Shown here: positions 55,070 through 63,098 of the stretch, one piece after another
How the letters are laid out: every line of letters starts with the position of its first letter
How positions within the stretch are numbered: the stretch's first letter is position 1
Source: an uncultured Alphaproteobacteria bacterium
GTDB taxonomy: Bacteria > Pseudomonadota > Alphaproteobacteria > Sphingomonadales > Sphingomonadaceae
NCBI GenBank assembly: GCA_903934325.1
Contig: CAIZNH010000006.1
Span: forward strand, 1-64,000
Length of the DNA stretch: 64,000 bases
Direction: 5' to 3'
The notes under the pieces: model-generated
What the model saw: the letters and a program-made list of their open reading frames with translations, nothing else
Database searches by the model: none
Told to the model about the DNA's origin: nothing
Translations under genes and position numbers: made by a program

Positions 55070-56074
55070 ATGCCCCTTCCCGCCCCGTTCGATCGTCTGC
55101 GCCTGCCGCTGATCGGATCGCCGCTGTTCATCGTTTCGGGCCCGGAACTGGTGATCGCGCAGTGCAAGGCGGGGATCATCGGCAGCTTCCCGGCGCTGAA
55201 TGCGCGCCCGCAGTCGCAGCTTGATGAGTGGCTCCACCAGATCACCGAGGAACTGGCCGCCCATAACCGCGCCCATCCCGATCGTCCCGCCGCGCCCTTC
55301 GCGGTCAACCAGATCGTCCACAAGACCAATGACCGCGTCGATGCCGACATGGCGACCTGCGCAAAGTGGCAGGTGCCGATGATCATCACCTCGCTGGGCG
55401 CGCGCGAGGATATCTACACCGCGGTGCGCAACTGGGGCGGCGTGACGATGCACGACGTCATCAATAACCGCTTCGCCCACAAGGCGATCGAAAAGGGCGC
55501 GACCGGCCTCATTCCGGTGGCGGCAGGGGCCGGCGGCCATGCAGGCGCGCTGTCGCCCTTCGCGCTGATGCAGGAAATCCGCGAGTGGTTTGATGGCCTC
55601 GTCGCGCTGTCAGGCTCGATCGGCCACGGCGCCTCGATCCTTGCCGCCCAGGCCTTGCGCGCCGACTTCGCCTATGCCGGCAGCGCCTTCATCGCCACCA
55701 AGGAAGCCAACGCCGAGCAGGGCTACAAGCAGGGCATCGTCGAAGGCTCCTCGGAAGGGATCGTCTACACCAACCTGTTCACCGGCGTGCACGGCAATTA
55801 CCTGCGCTCCTCGATCGAGGCGGCCGGGCTTGATCCCGACGATCTGCCGGTCAGCGATCCGAGCAAGATGAACTTCGGCAGCGGCGGCAACACCAAGGCC
55901 AAGGCGTGGAAGGACATCTGGGGTTCGGGCCAGGGCATCGGCACGATCAAGGAAGTCGGCACGGTCGAAGACCTCGTCGCCCGGCTGGAGCGTGAATATC
56001 ACGCCGCCAAGGCACGTCTTGCCGATAACTCAGGCTATGCCGCCTGGGCCGCGCTCTCCGAGGCTGCCGAATAA
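55070..56074 (+). CDS. Nitronate monooxygenase family protein
   Basis: This 334-residue FMN-dependent TIM-barrel oxidoreductase oxidises alkyl nitronates and related compounds such as propionate-3-nitronate. It has LPLIGSPLFIVSGPELVIAQCKAGIIGSFPALNARP (start motif LPLIGSPLFIVSG), AGAGGHAGALSPFALM with the catalytic histidine, and DFAYAGSAFIATKEANA. The 90-base gap from the amidohydrolase includes a GAGGAG ribosome-binding site. Broad substrate range is usual, so a specific role is not claimed. Confidence 0.87.
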   Translation: MPLPAPFDRLRLPLIGSPLFIVSGPELVIAQCKAGIIGSFPALNARPQSQLDEWLHQITEELAAHNRAHPDRPAAPFAVNQIVHKTNDRVDADMATCAKWQVPMIITSLGAREDIYTAVRNWGGVTMHDVINNRFAHKAIEKGATGLIPVAAGAGGHAGALSPFALMQEIREWFDGLVALSGSIGHGASILAAQALRADFAYAGSAFIATKEANAEQGYKQGIVEGSSEGIVYTNLFTGVHGNYLRSSIEAAGLDPDDLPVSDPSKMNFGSGGNTKAKAWKDIWGSGQGIGTIKEVGTVEDLVARLEREYHAAKARLADNSGYAAWAALSEAAE

Positions 56075-56084
56075 GCATTTTGCG

Positions 56085-56177
56085 TTCCCGTTCAGGCTGA
56101 CGCGAACGGGAAGCAACGCTCAAGCGCCGCGCGGGCTTAAGCGCGCGGGTCCTGTCTCTTCGCGACCGGACCCGCGC
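56085..56177. terminator. Two hairpins between convergent genes
   Basis: TTCCCGTTC/GAACGGGAA (56085-56093, 56104-56112) and GCGCGGGTCC/GGACCCGCGC (56143-56152, 56168-56177) are perfect inverted repeats. They fill the 103 bases between the nitronate monooxygenase and AHH-protein genes. Neither has a clear T tract, so they are only candidate bidirectional terminators. Confidence 0.5.
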
Positions 56178-56630
56178 TTACTCGGCCGCCCAGAGCAATT
56201 CGGCCATCGCGTCGAGCTCGGTGAAATCGAAGCCGGTGCCAAGCGGGTCCCTGCGGTTGAGCAGGACCCGCCGCCGCTCGTTGAGCAATTGCCGCCGCAG
56301 CGCGGCTTGCAGCAGTTGCAGGCGCATCAGCGCCTCTTCCAGCGCGACATCGGGATGGTGGCTGCGCGCCGCCGACCAGCGCGCCTCGATCCGGCCGACG
56401 CGGGCGATCACCATCTCGTTATAGCGGTGATGCGGCCCTCGGTGCAGCGGCATGCGGGTGCGCAGGCTCGCCTCCTCGCTCGCCGGCAGCAGCAACCCGT
56501 TGGCGCGGAAATCGTCGAACCCCACCCGCTCGCGGCCCAGCGCCTCGAACAGTGTGCCGAAGCAGCGGCGGCTCAGCAGCCGGCGTGGAAGCAGGTGGTG
56601 GCGTTGGAGTGCGGGGTCATATCCGGGCAC
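56178..56630 (-). CDS. AHH domain-containing protein (nuclease fold)
   Basis: This stand-alone protein of about 150 residues carries an HNH/ENDO VII-superfamily AHH-like motif: LQRHHLLPRRLL (paired histidines), FDDFRANGLLLP and LHRGPHHRYNEMV with a second histidine pair. AHH domains are known mainly as toxin tips in polymorphic toxins (family knowledge). Here no secretion module is attached. The GTG at 56630 is a guess; an ATG at 56726 would overlap the upstream gene by 32 bases. It is co-directional with the uncharacterised gene at 56695. Confidence 0.65.
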   Translation of the reverse strand: MPGYDPALQRHHLLPRRLLSRRCFGTLFEALGRERVGFDDFRANGLLLPASEEASLRTRMPLHRGPHHRYNEMVIARVGRIEARWSAARSHHPDVALEEALMRLQLLQAALRRQLLNERRRVLLNRRDPLGTGFDFTELDAMAELLWAAE

Positions 56631-56694
56631 ATCCCGCCGGTTGACCTCCCGGAAAGCGATGACAGACCTGATGGCGGATCCCCCCTGCCAGCAT

Positions 56695-57483
56695 CTATTC
56701 GCGCCACACCCTGATGAAATCACCATTGCGCGACGTGCGCATCACCAGCCTGGTTCCATCAGGCGCGATGATCCGCTCGCTTTCTTCTAACCCCCCGACA
56801 ATGACCAGTTGGTTGACAAGCCGCACGCCCAATCGCGTCGCGGCGACCTTGTCCGAGGTGAGCGGCGGCTCGATCCTGAGTTCCTGCCCGATCCAGAAAT
56901 TGAGGCCTACTGTCTGCAAGGCGCCGTCCTCCACCTGCTCGAAAGCGGTGAGGCCCAGCGCGGGGAAGGCCCCGCCTTCAAGCCACGCGGTGATGACGGA
57001 TTCGAAGAACCGCCGCCCGATCGCGCTGCGCGACGGATCCCACACCACCGCCACAAGATCCTCGAAATGCTGGGTCAGATCGCGCGCGAGGCCGAGCATG
57101 CCGCGCAGCACCGGCATCGAGCGCTCGCCACCGGCAAGGTGCGGGCCCGGCGTGATGGTCAGCGCTTCGAGCGCCTCCTGCCCGGCAGCGCTGGCAGGAA
57201 AATCGAAGCGGTGGGCAATCACCGGCAGCACGCCCGCAGGCCCCGGCGCCAGCCCGCGCAAATCAAAGGTCAGCCCCTCGCGCAGCAGTTCCAGCCACGC
57301 CTGCGCTTGCGCCTCGGCATCAGCCCTCGCCGGCACGCCCGCCTGCGCGCTGTCTGCCTGCGTCACCAGCAGGCCCGCAGCGGCATCGCCGGCAGGATCA
57401 TGGCTCAGACTGACCGCGTGCTGATGCGAGAGAAACGCGAGCATATCCGCGCGCGTCGGCCGCTTGCCCGCGGCAAACAGCAA
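56695..57483 (-). CDS. Uncharacterised protein upstream of the AHH gene
   Basis: This 262-residue soluble protein has no recognised domain. It contains no signal peptide. The C-terminal region (EPPLTSDKVAATRLGVRLVN, ESERIIAPDGTRLVMR) is regular alpha/beta. The start is a TTG at 57483 with AGGG upstream. The same frame extends without ATG back to a TAA at 57538-57540, and beyond it reads into a 32-codon frame. Paired with the AHH gene, it could be a partner or regulator (inference). Confidence 0.7.
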   Translation of the reverse strand: MLFAAGKRPTRADMLAFLSHQHAVSLSHDPAGDAAAGLLVTQADSAQAGVPARADAEAQAQAWLELLREGLTFDLRGLAPGPAGVLPVIAHRFDFPASAAGQEALEALTITPGPHLAGGERSMPVLRGMLGLARDLTQHFEDLVAVVWDPSRSAIGRRFFESVITAWLEGGAFPALGLTAFEQVEDGALQTVGLNFWIGQELRIEPPLTSDKVAATRLGVRLVNQLVIVGGLEESERIIAPDGTRLVMRTSRNGDFIRVWRE

Positions 57484-57537
57484 ATGAAGCCCTGCAACAT
57501 CAGCGTAAGGCGACGGTGAAATCTTCGAGGCCCCCTC

Positions 57538-57636
57538 TTATCGCACCTGACCGGGCGACGACCGGTAGGCATCCTTGGCGTGTTTGACCACTATCGTCGA
57601 GTCCCCAAAGGACCTCCCTGTCCCGATAAGGGTCAT
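57538..57636 (-). other. Small ORF in frame with the gene at 56695 (uncertain)
   Basis: A 32-codon frame from an ATG 3 bases after the flavodoxin stop ends at a TAA. It is in the same frame as the downstream uncharacterised gene. Its first half uses AGG, ATA and ACA, rare here; the second half (VVKHAKDAYRSSPGQVR) looks more coding-like. It may be a short leader ORF, the remains of a longer N-terminus, or chance. Confidence 0.2.
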
Positions 57637-57639
57637 AGC

Positions 57640-58140
57640 CTAGAAGATGCCGAGTTGCAGCCCCTCGGCCAGGCCAGCGCCGATTTCCCGACATTTTTTC
57701 AGCGCCTTGTCCGGCACCTGTTTGGGGGCGGCGATAGCCTCGGGAGTCTGGGCCGAAAAATTGACGATCACGCCGTCCATGACACGGCGCAGTCGCCAAC
57801 CGGTCACAATCCGGTCAAGCTGCCGCCCGGCCCCAGCCCCGTCCGATCCGGCGGCGATGATCGTGGCATAGGGCCGCCCCTCGATCTGCCCGAGCACATC
57901 ATAATAGGTGCGGTCGAACATCTCTTTCATCAGCCCGGAAAGACTGCCGAGATTTTCGGGCGCCACAAACAGGTATCCGCCTGCCGCCAGCAGATCGGCA
58001 GCGGTCACCGCCTCGGCGGGCAGCAAGCGCGACCCCGCAGCAGCCTCCGCAGCAGCCCGCGCCAGCGCCTCGCTCGCGCCGGTGCGGCTGTGCCAGATCA
58101 CCAGCAGGTGCGGCGCGGGAAGGCTTGTCTCCATGCCCAT
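57640..58140 (-). CDS. Flavodoxin-fold NAD(P)H-dependent reductase
   Basis: This 166-residue flavodoxin-like protein has an FMN phosphate loop (VIWHSRTGASEALARAA) at the N-terminus, an AGGYLFVAPENLGSLSGLMK loop and FDRTYYDVLGQIEGRPYATI. It belongs to the NADPH-dependent FMN reductase/flavodoxin group; partner and substrate are unknown. The ATG at 58140 was chosen; in-frame codons upstream run into recJ upstream sequence. It is divergent from recJ with a 79-base interval. Confidence 0.8.
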   Translation of the reverse strand: MGMETSLPAPHLLVIWHSRTGASEALARAAAEAAAGSRLLPAEAVTAADLLAAGGYLFVAPENLGSLSGLMKEMFDRTYYDVLGQIEGRPYATIIAAGSDGAGAGRQLDRIVTGWRLRRVMDGVIVNFSAQTPEAIAAPKQVPDKALKKCREIGAGLAEGLQLGIF

Positions 58141-58219
58141 GCTGCGTGGCCCGCGTTCCTGTCGATTGTCAATCACCTGCGCCTGTGCGCTGGCGCGGCT
58201 TTGGGCTATGCTGCGGCCC

Positions 58220-60037
58220 ATGTCCTCCGCCCCGCTGTCGCCTGCCTCCTCTCTGGCCCCTCATGCCCATGTGCTGGGTGTCACCTCCTCGCTTTCGGGC
58301 AAGGCGTGGCGCTGGCGCGGCGGCAATATGGAACTGGGCGAGGATGCTGCGCGCGGTCTTGACCGCTCGATCCTCGATCAGCTGCTGCTGACCCGCGGCG
58401 TGGCCGAGGATGATCTCGCCCGCCATGCCCGCCCGACCTTGCGCGAATTCCTGCCCGACCCGTCCGCCTTCCGCGATATGGACACCGCCGCCGCGCGCCT
58501 TGCCCATGCCGTCACGACGGGCGAGCGGGTGACGATCTATGGCGATTATGATGTCGACGGGGCGACCAGCGCGGCGCTGCTCGTCGAACTGCTGCGCCAG
58601 CTCGGGCTTGATGCGGGCTATTACATCCCCGATCGCCTGCTCGAAGGCTATGGCCCTTCCGGAGAGGCGCTGGTGAAGCTGGCCGAGGCCGGATCGCAGC
58701 TGATCGTGACGGTCGATTGCGGCGCAATGGCGCACGAGGCGCTGGCCATGGCGAAGGATGCAGGCGTCGATGTGATCGTGGTCGATCACCACAAGTGCTC
58801 GCCCGAACTTCCCGTGACCGCCGCCCTCGTCAATCCCAACCGGCTCGACGAGAGCGATCTGGGCGCGGCGCATGGCCACCTTGCTGCGGTGGGCGTCGCC
58901 TTCCTTCTCGCCATCGCGCTGGTGCGGACCTTGCGCGAGGAGGGCTGGTTTGCCGCAGGAGAGCGGCGCGAACCCGATCTTATCGGGCTGCTCGATCTGG
59001 TGGCGCTCGGCACCGTCGCCGATGTCGCCGCGCTCCACGGCCTCAACCGCGCCTTCGTGGCGCAGGGGCTGAAGGTGCTGGCGAAGCGCGAGCGGATCGG
59101 CATGGCCGCGCTGATCGATGCGAGCCGGCTGACTCGCGCACCACAAGCGAGCGACCTCGGCTTCGCGCTCGGGCCGCGCATCAATGCCGGCGGGCGGATC
59201 GGCGAATCGACTTTGGGCGTGCGCCTGCTCACCACCACCGACGCCGAGGAAGCGCGGACCATCGCGATCCAGCTCTCGCAGCTGAACGAGGAACGCCGCG
59301 CAATCGAGGCCGAAGTGCAGGAGGCCGCCGAAGCCATGCTCGCAGGGCAGCACAACATGGCGGTGCAGGTGCTCGCCGGATATGGCTGGCACCCGGGCGT
59401 GATCGGGATCGTGGCGGGCCGCATCAAGGAGAAGACCGGCAAGCCCGCCATCGTCATCGCGCTCGACGACACGCAGGGCAAAGGCTCCGGCCGTTCGATC
59501 AGCGGGGTGGACCTTGGCGCCGCGATCATCGCCGCGCGCGAGGCGGGGCTGCTGGTGGCGGGCGGCGGCCATGCCATGGCGGCGGGGCTCACCATCGAGC
59601 CGGGGCGGCTGGCCGATTTCGCAGGCTTTCTCGACGAGCGGCTCGCCCGCGATGTCGAGCGCGCGCGCGCGGGCGCGGCGATGCTGCTCGATCTTGCGCT
59701 CGCACCCGGCGGGCTCACGCCTGATCTGGTCGATACGCTGGAGGCAGGCGGGCCTTACGGCGTGGGCTGGCCTGCACCGCGCGTGGCGGTCGGGCCGGTG
59801 CGGATCGTCAAGGCGGATATTGTCGGCAAGGATCACCTTCGGATTGTTGCCAGCGGCAATGACGGGCGCTCGTTCAAGGCGATCGCCTTCCGCGCCGCCG
59901 AGACCGAAATGGCGCAGACCCTGCTCCATCGCAGCGCCGGACGGCGCTTCCACCTCGCGGGCCGCGCGCGGATCGACGACTGGGGCAGCCGTCCGGCGGC
60001 CGAATTGCAGCTGGAAGATGCGGCCTTCGCCGACTGA
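58220..60037 (+). CDS. recJ: Single-stranded-DNA-specific exonuclease RecJ
   Basis: RecJ is a 5'-3' exonuclease in recombination and mismatch repair. The 605-residue protein has the DHH-family motifs TIYGDYDVDGATSAALL, IVTVDCGAMAHEAL and VIVVDHHKCSPELP, and the DHHA1 motif GGGHAMAAGLT near residue 450, followed by an OB-like C-terminal domain. The ATG at 58220 fits the family; one at 58208 is also in frame. It is followed by tRNA-Glu. Confidence 0.95.
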   Translation: MSSAPLSPASSLAPHAHVLGVTSSLSGKAWRWRGGNMELGEDAARGLDRSILDQLLLTRGVAEDDLARHARPTLREFLPDPSAFRDMDTAAARLAHAVTTGERVTIYGDYDVDGATSAALLVELLRQLGLDAGYYIPDRLLEGYGPSGEALVKLAEAGSQLIVTVDCGAMAHEALAMAKDAGVDVIVVDHHKCSPELPVTAALVNPNRLDESDLGAAHGHLAAVGVAFLLAIALVRTLREEGWFAAGERREPDLIGLLDLVALGTVADVAALHGLNRAFVAQGLKVLAKRERIGMAALIDASRLTRAPQASDLGFALGPRINAGGRIGESTLGVRLLTTTDAEEARTIAIQLSQLNEERRAIEAEVQEAAEAMLAGQHNMAVQVLAGYGWHPGVIGIVAGRIKEKTGKPAIVIALDDTQGKGSGRSISGVDLGAAIIAAREAGLLVAGGGHAMAAGLTIEPGRLADFAGFLDERLARDVERARAGAAMLLDLALAPGGLTPDLVDTLEAGGPYGVGWPAPRVAVGPVRIVKADIVGKDHLRIVASGNDGRSFKAIAFRAAETEMAQTLLHRSAGRRFHLAGRARIDDWGSRPAAELQLEDAAFAD

Positions 60038-60132
60038 CAATCGGGGGCAGCACAATTTTTCCGAGGCCGCGCGCAAACGGGGCTTGACCGGTCCAATTCA
60101 CCCCCCTAGTAGCGCGCTCTCGCAACCGACGA

Positions 60133-60207
60133 GGCCCCTTCGTCTAGCGGTTAGGACGCGGCCCTTTCACGGCTGAAACACGGGTTCGATTCCCGTAGGG
60201 GTCACCA
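60133..60207 (+). tRNA. tRNA-Glu (anticodon TTC)
   Basis: A complete cloverleaf is visible. The acceptor stem is GGCCCCT with AGGGGTC (one G-U pair), and the D arm carries TAGCGGTTAGGA. The anticodon stem-loop around CCCTTTCACGG gives anticodon TTC, and the T arm is CGGGTTCGATTCCCG. The CCA end is encoded. It lies between recJ and phoR, with no integration remnants beside it. Confidence 0.97.
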
Positions 60208-60334
60208 CCTTTCGGATGCGAGACACGAACGGGCGGCAGGCTTCGGCCTTGCCGCCCTTTTCGTTTGTGACCCTTCCCGCAGCCGATTGTGACACGGCGC
60301 TCTGGGCGCTTTGCAGCGTCGGCGCTTGGCTGTA

Positions 60335-61600
60335 ATGCGCTCGCCCATGGGCATGGGGCAGAACCTTCCGGTCGCAGGCATATCGCTGGCAGCGGGGACC
60401 TTTGTGGCGATGATGCTGCTGGGGGTCGATCCGGTCATTGCCATTGCCGTGACGGTGGTGTGGATCGGCTCGCTGATGGTGATCGCGGGCCGCCCGCCCG
60501 AACCTGCGCCAGTGGTGCGCCGCCAGCCCCTCAGCCTCGAATCGATCCGCGATCTGATCGAGAATTTCTCCACCCCGCTGCTGATCACCGACCGCAGCAC
60601 CATCGAGCTGGCCAATTCTGCGGCGCGGACCATGCTGGGCCAGCACATGATCGGGCAGGACGCACGCGTGGCGCTGCGCCAGCCCGAGGCGATTGCGCTC
60701 CTGAACGAAGGCCGCAACGGCGAGGCGATCGTGCGCGGGCTCGTGCGGCGGCAGGATATCTGGCAGATCAGCCGCCGCGCGATCGACGACCGGCTCGCCC
60801 TGCTCGAACTCACCAACCAGACCGCCGAGGCCGATATCAGCCGCGCGCACACCGATTTCGTCGCCAATGCCAGCCACGAATTGCGCACGCCGCTCGCCGC
60901 GATCCTCGGCTATGTCGAGACCCTGCGCGAGGATGACGGCCGGGTCGACACGCCCACCGCGCAGAAGTTCCTCGGCATCATCGAGCGCGAGGCGCACCGG
61001 CTTCAGGCGCTGGTGAGCGACCTCATGAGCCTCAGCCGGGTGGAGGCGGAAAAGCACGACCTGCCGACCGAGCGGATCGCGCTGGCCCCGCTGGTCGAGC
61101 GCGCCGCGCGCGATGCGGCAGGCCCCGAGCGGTTCGAGCGGATCGCGCTCGATCTGGCGGCGGCGCCGTTTGTGCTCGGCGATCATCACCAGCTTGAACA
61201 GGTGGTGCGCAACCTCGTCGACAATGCGCTCAAATATGGCGCGGCCGAGGGCAAGGTCGCGGTCGCGCTCGATCTGGCGCCGGGCGATCAGGCGCGCATT
61301 GCCGTGGCGGACGAGGGCGAAGGCATCGCGGCGGACCAGATTCCCCACCTCACCCGCCGATTCTATCGCACCGATCCGGGCCGCAGCCGCGCTTCGGGCG
61401 GCACGGGGCTTGGTCTGGCGATCGTGAAACACATCGTGGAGCGCCATCGCGGGCGGCTCGACATTTCCAGCGAGCTTGGCAAAGGCACCCGCGTCGTGGT
61501 GCGCATCCCCTTGGCACAGAACGATATTCCTGAAAAAACCGGCAGCAGCGCGGCGGACGCAGACGGGAACCGGATGGGCGAAACCCAACAACTGTCATAG
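60335..61600 (+). CDS. phoR: Phosphate regulon sensor histidine kinase PhoR
   Basis: PhoR senses phosphate limitation through the Pst system and phosphorylates PhoB. The 421-residue protein has two N-terminal membrane helices (about 10-50), a PAS-like region, the phosphoacceptor histidine in FVANASHELRTPLAAI and a HATPase domain (VRNLVDNALKYG, then GGTGLGLAIVKHIVERH). The ATG at 60335 is taken; a TTG eight codons earlier and an ATG at 60347 are alternatives. Its stop overlaps a Pho box for pstC, matching the phoR-pst order of many alphaproteobacteria. Confidence 0.93.
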   Translation: MRSPMGMGQNLPVAGISLAAGTFVAMMLLGVDPVIAIAVTVVWIGSLMVIAGRPPEPAPVVRRQPLSLESIRDLIENFSTPLLITDRSTIELANSAARTMLGQHMIGQDARVALRQPEAIALLNEGRNGEAIVRGLVRRQDIWQISRRAIDDRLALLELTNQTAEADISRAHTDFVANASHELRTPLAAILGYVETLREDDGRVDTPTAQKFLGIIEREAHRLQALVSDLMSLSRVEAEKHDLPTERIALAPLVERAARDAAGPERFERIALDLAAAPFVLGDHHQLEQVVRNLVDNALKYGAAEGKVAVALDLAPGDQARIAVADEGEGIAADQIPHLTRRFYRTDPGRSRASGGTGLGLAIVKHIVERHRGRLDISSELGKGTRVVVRIPLAQNDIPEKTGSSAADADGNRMGETQQLS

Positions 61601-61609
61601 TATTGTCTT
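61592..61609 (+). promoter_or_regulatory. Pho box (PhoB-binding site) upstream of pstC
   Basis: CTGTCATAGTATTGTCTT has the two 7-base half-sites of a Pho box (CTGTCAT and TTGTCTT) separated by four bases. The second half-site deviates from the consensus at two or three positions. It overlaps the last codon and stop of phoR and lies 104 bases before the pstC ATG. Its position, ahead of phosphate transport genes, is exactly that expected. Confidence 0.7.
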
Positions 61610-61712
61610 ATTTCTTCAACATGCGCCCGCCATGGCATGGACGCGGGGACTTTGCGTCCCTATCGGCGTGCCGGTCCGGACACGCCTCGCGCGGGGTAAA
61701 CAGGTTCATTCA

Positions 61713-63098
61713 ATGTCGCCGATCATGCTTCTCCTGATTGCCATCGGGCTCGGCCTTGCCGGATGGCTGGCGGGCCGCGCCAAGGCGTGGAGCTTTGCGA
61801 GCAGCGATCCGGCCGCGCGCCCGGTCTCGCGCCCGATCTATCATGCCTGGTATGTCGCCCTGTGGGTGGTGCTGCCGGTGATCGCCTTTGTCACCGTGTG
61901 GTCGGTCATCGCGCCGCAGCTCGTCACCCAGAGCGTGCTCGCCTCGCCTGCCGCTGCCGAATTGCCCGCCTTCGGGTTCGAGCGTGACGCCTTCATCGGC
62001 GAAGCCCGCGCCGTCGCCCAAGGCTCTGCCCCCGGCGTGTTCAACGACGAGGCCGAGGCCCTGATCGAGCCCTTCCGCTCCGCGATGATGCGCTACAACA
62101 TCATCGGCATTGCGGTGGCCGTGCTGATCGCCTTTGCCTGCGGAGGCCTTGCCTTCCTGCGCCTGCGCCCCGATTTCCGCGCCCGCAACAAGGTCGAGCG
62201 CACAGTGATGGCGATCCTCCTGCTCGCCTCGCTGGTCGCGATCCTCACCACCTTCGGCATCTTCGCCAGCCTCGTGTTCGAAACCGTGCGCTTCTTCGGC
62301 ATGGTCTCGCCCATCGATTTCCTGTTCGGTACCAAGTGGGGTCCGGACACCATGGTCTCGCCCGAGGCGGTCGATCCGACCCGCTACGGCGCGGTGCCGC
62401 TGTTCTGGGGCACGCTGTTCATCGGTGCGGTGATCGCGATGATCGTCGCCATTCCGCTGGGGCTGATGAGCGCGATCTACCTCACCCAATATGCCGATCC
62501 GCGGGTGCGCACCTGGGTCAAGCCGCTGCTGGAGATTCTCGCGGGCGTGCCCACCGTGGTCTATGGCTATTTCGCCGCGCTCACCGTGGCCCCGGCGATC
62601 CGCGATGCGGCGGTGGCAATCGGCATCACCAGCGCCTCGACCGAAAGCGCGCTCGCCGCGGGCGTGGTGATGGGGGTGATGATCATCCCCTTCGTCTCCT
62701 CGATGGCGGACGATTCGATGGCGGCTGTCCCCAGCGCGATGCGCGACGGCAGCCTTGCGATGGGCGCGACCAAGTCCGAAACCATCCGCCGCGTGCTCTT
62801 CCCCGCCGCGCTGCCGGGCATTGTCGCCGGCATCATGCTCGCTGTCAGCCGCGCGATCGGCGAGACCATGATCGTGGTGATGGCCGCATCGCCCGCCGCC
62901 AATCTCACCGCCAACCCGCTTGAGCCGATGTCGACGGTCACCGTGCAGATCGTCAAGCTGCTGACCGGCGAGCAGAGCACCGATCACCCGGCCACGCTCA
63001 GCGCCTTTGCGCTAGGCTTCGTGCTGTTCATGGTGACGCTCGCGCTCAACTTCATCGCCCTGCGCGTCGTCAAGCGTTTCCGCGAGGCCTACGAATGA
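61713..63098 (+). CDS. pstC: Phosphate ABC transporter permease PstC
   Basis: One of two membrane permeases of the high-affinity phosphate importer. The 461-residue protein is longer than the E. coli form: residues 1-150 hold extra membrane helices and a periplasmic loop (FGFERDAFIGEAR). The conserved permease core follows, including LLEILAGVPTVVYGYFAAL and the EAA-like loop MRDGSLAMGATKSETIRRV. The ATG at 61713 starts the first helix. It overlaps pstA by 4 bases. Confidence 0.95.
   Translation: MSPIMLLLIAIGLGLAGWLAGRAKAWSFASSDPAARPVSRPIYHAWYVALWVVLPVIAFVTVWSVIAPQLVTQSVLASPAAAELPAFGFERDAFIGEARAVAQGSAPGVFNDEAEALIEPFRSAMMRYNIIGIAVAVLIAFACGGLAFLRLRPDFRARNKVERTVMAILLLASLVAILTTFGIFASLVFETVRFFGMVSPIDFLFGTKWGPDTMVSPEAVDPTRYGAVPLFWGTLFIGAVIAMIVAIPLGLMSAIYLTQYADPRVRTWVKPLLEILAGVPTVVYGYFAALTVAPAIRDAAVAIGITSASTESALAAGVVMGVMIIPFVSSMADDSMAAVPSAMRDGSLAMGATKSETIRRVLFPAALPGIVAGIMLAVSRAIGETMIVVMAASPAANLTANPLEPMSTVTVQIVKLLTGEQSTDHPATLSAFALGFVLFMVTLALNFIALRVVKRFREAYE

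Noticed and set aside
58169..61591. Long minus-strand ORFs opposite recJ and phoR
   Set aside because: Antisense shadows of well-identified genes; one also reads through the tRNA-Glu, which a real gene would not.
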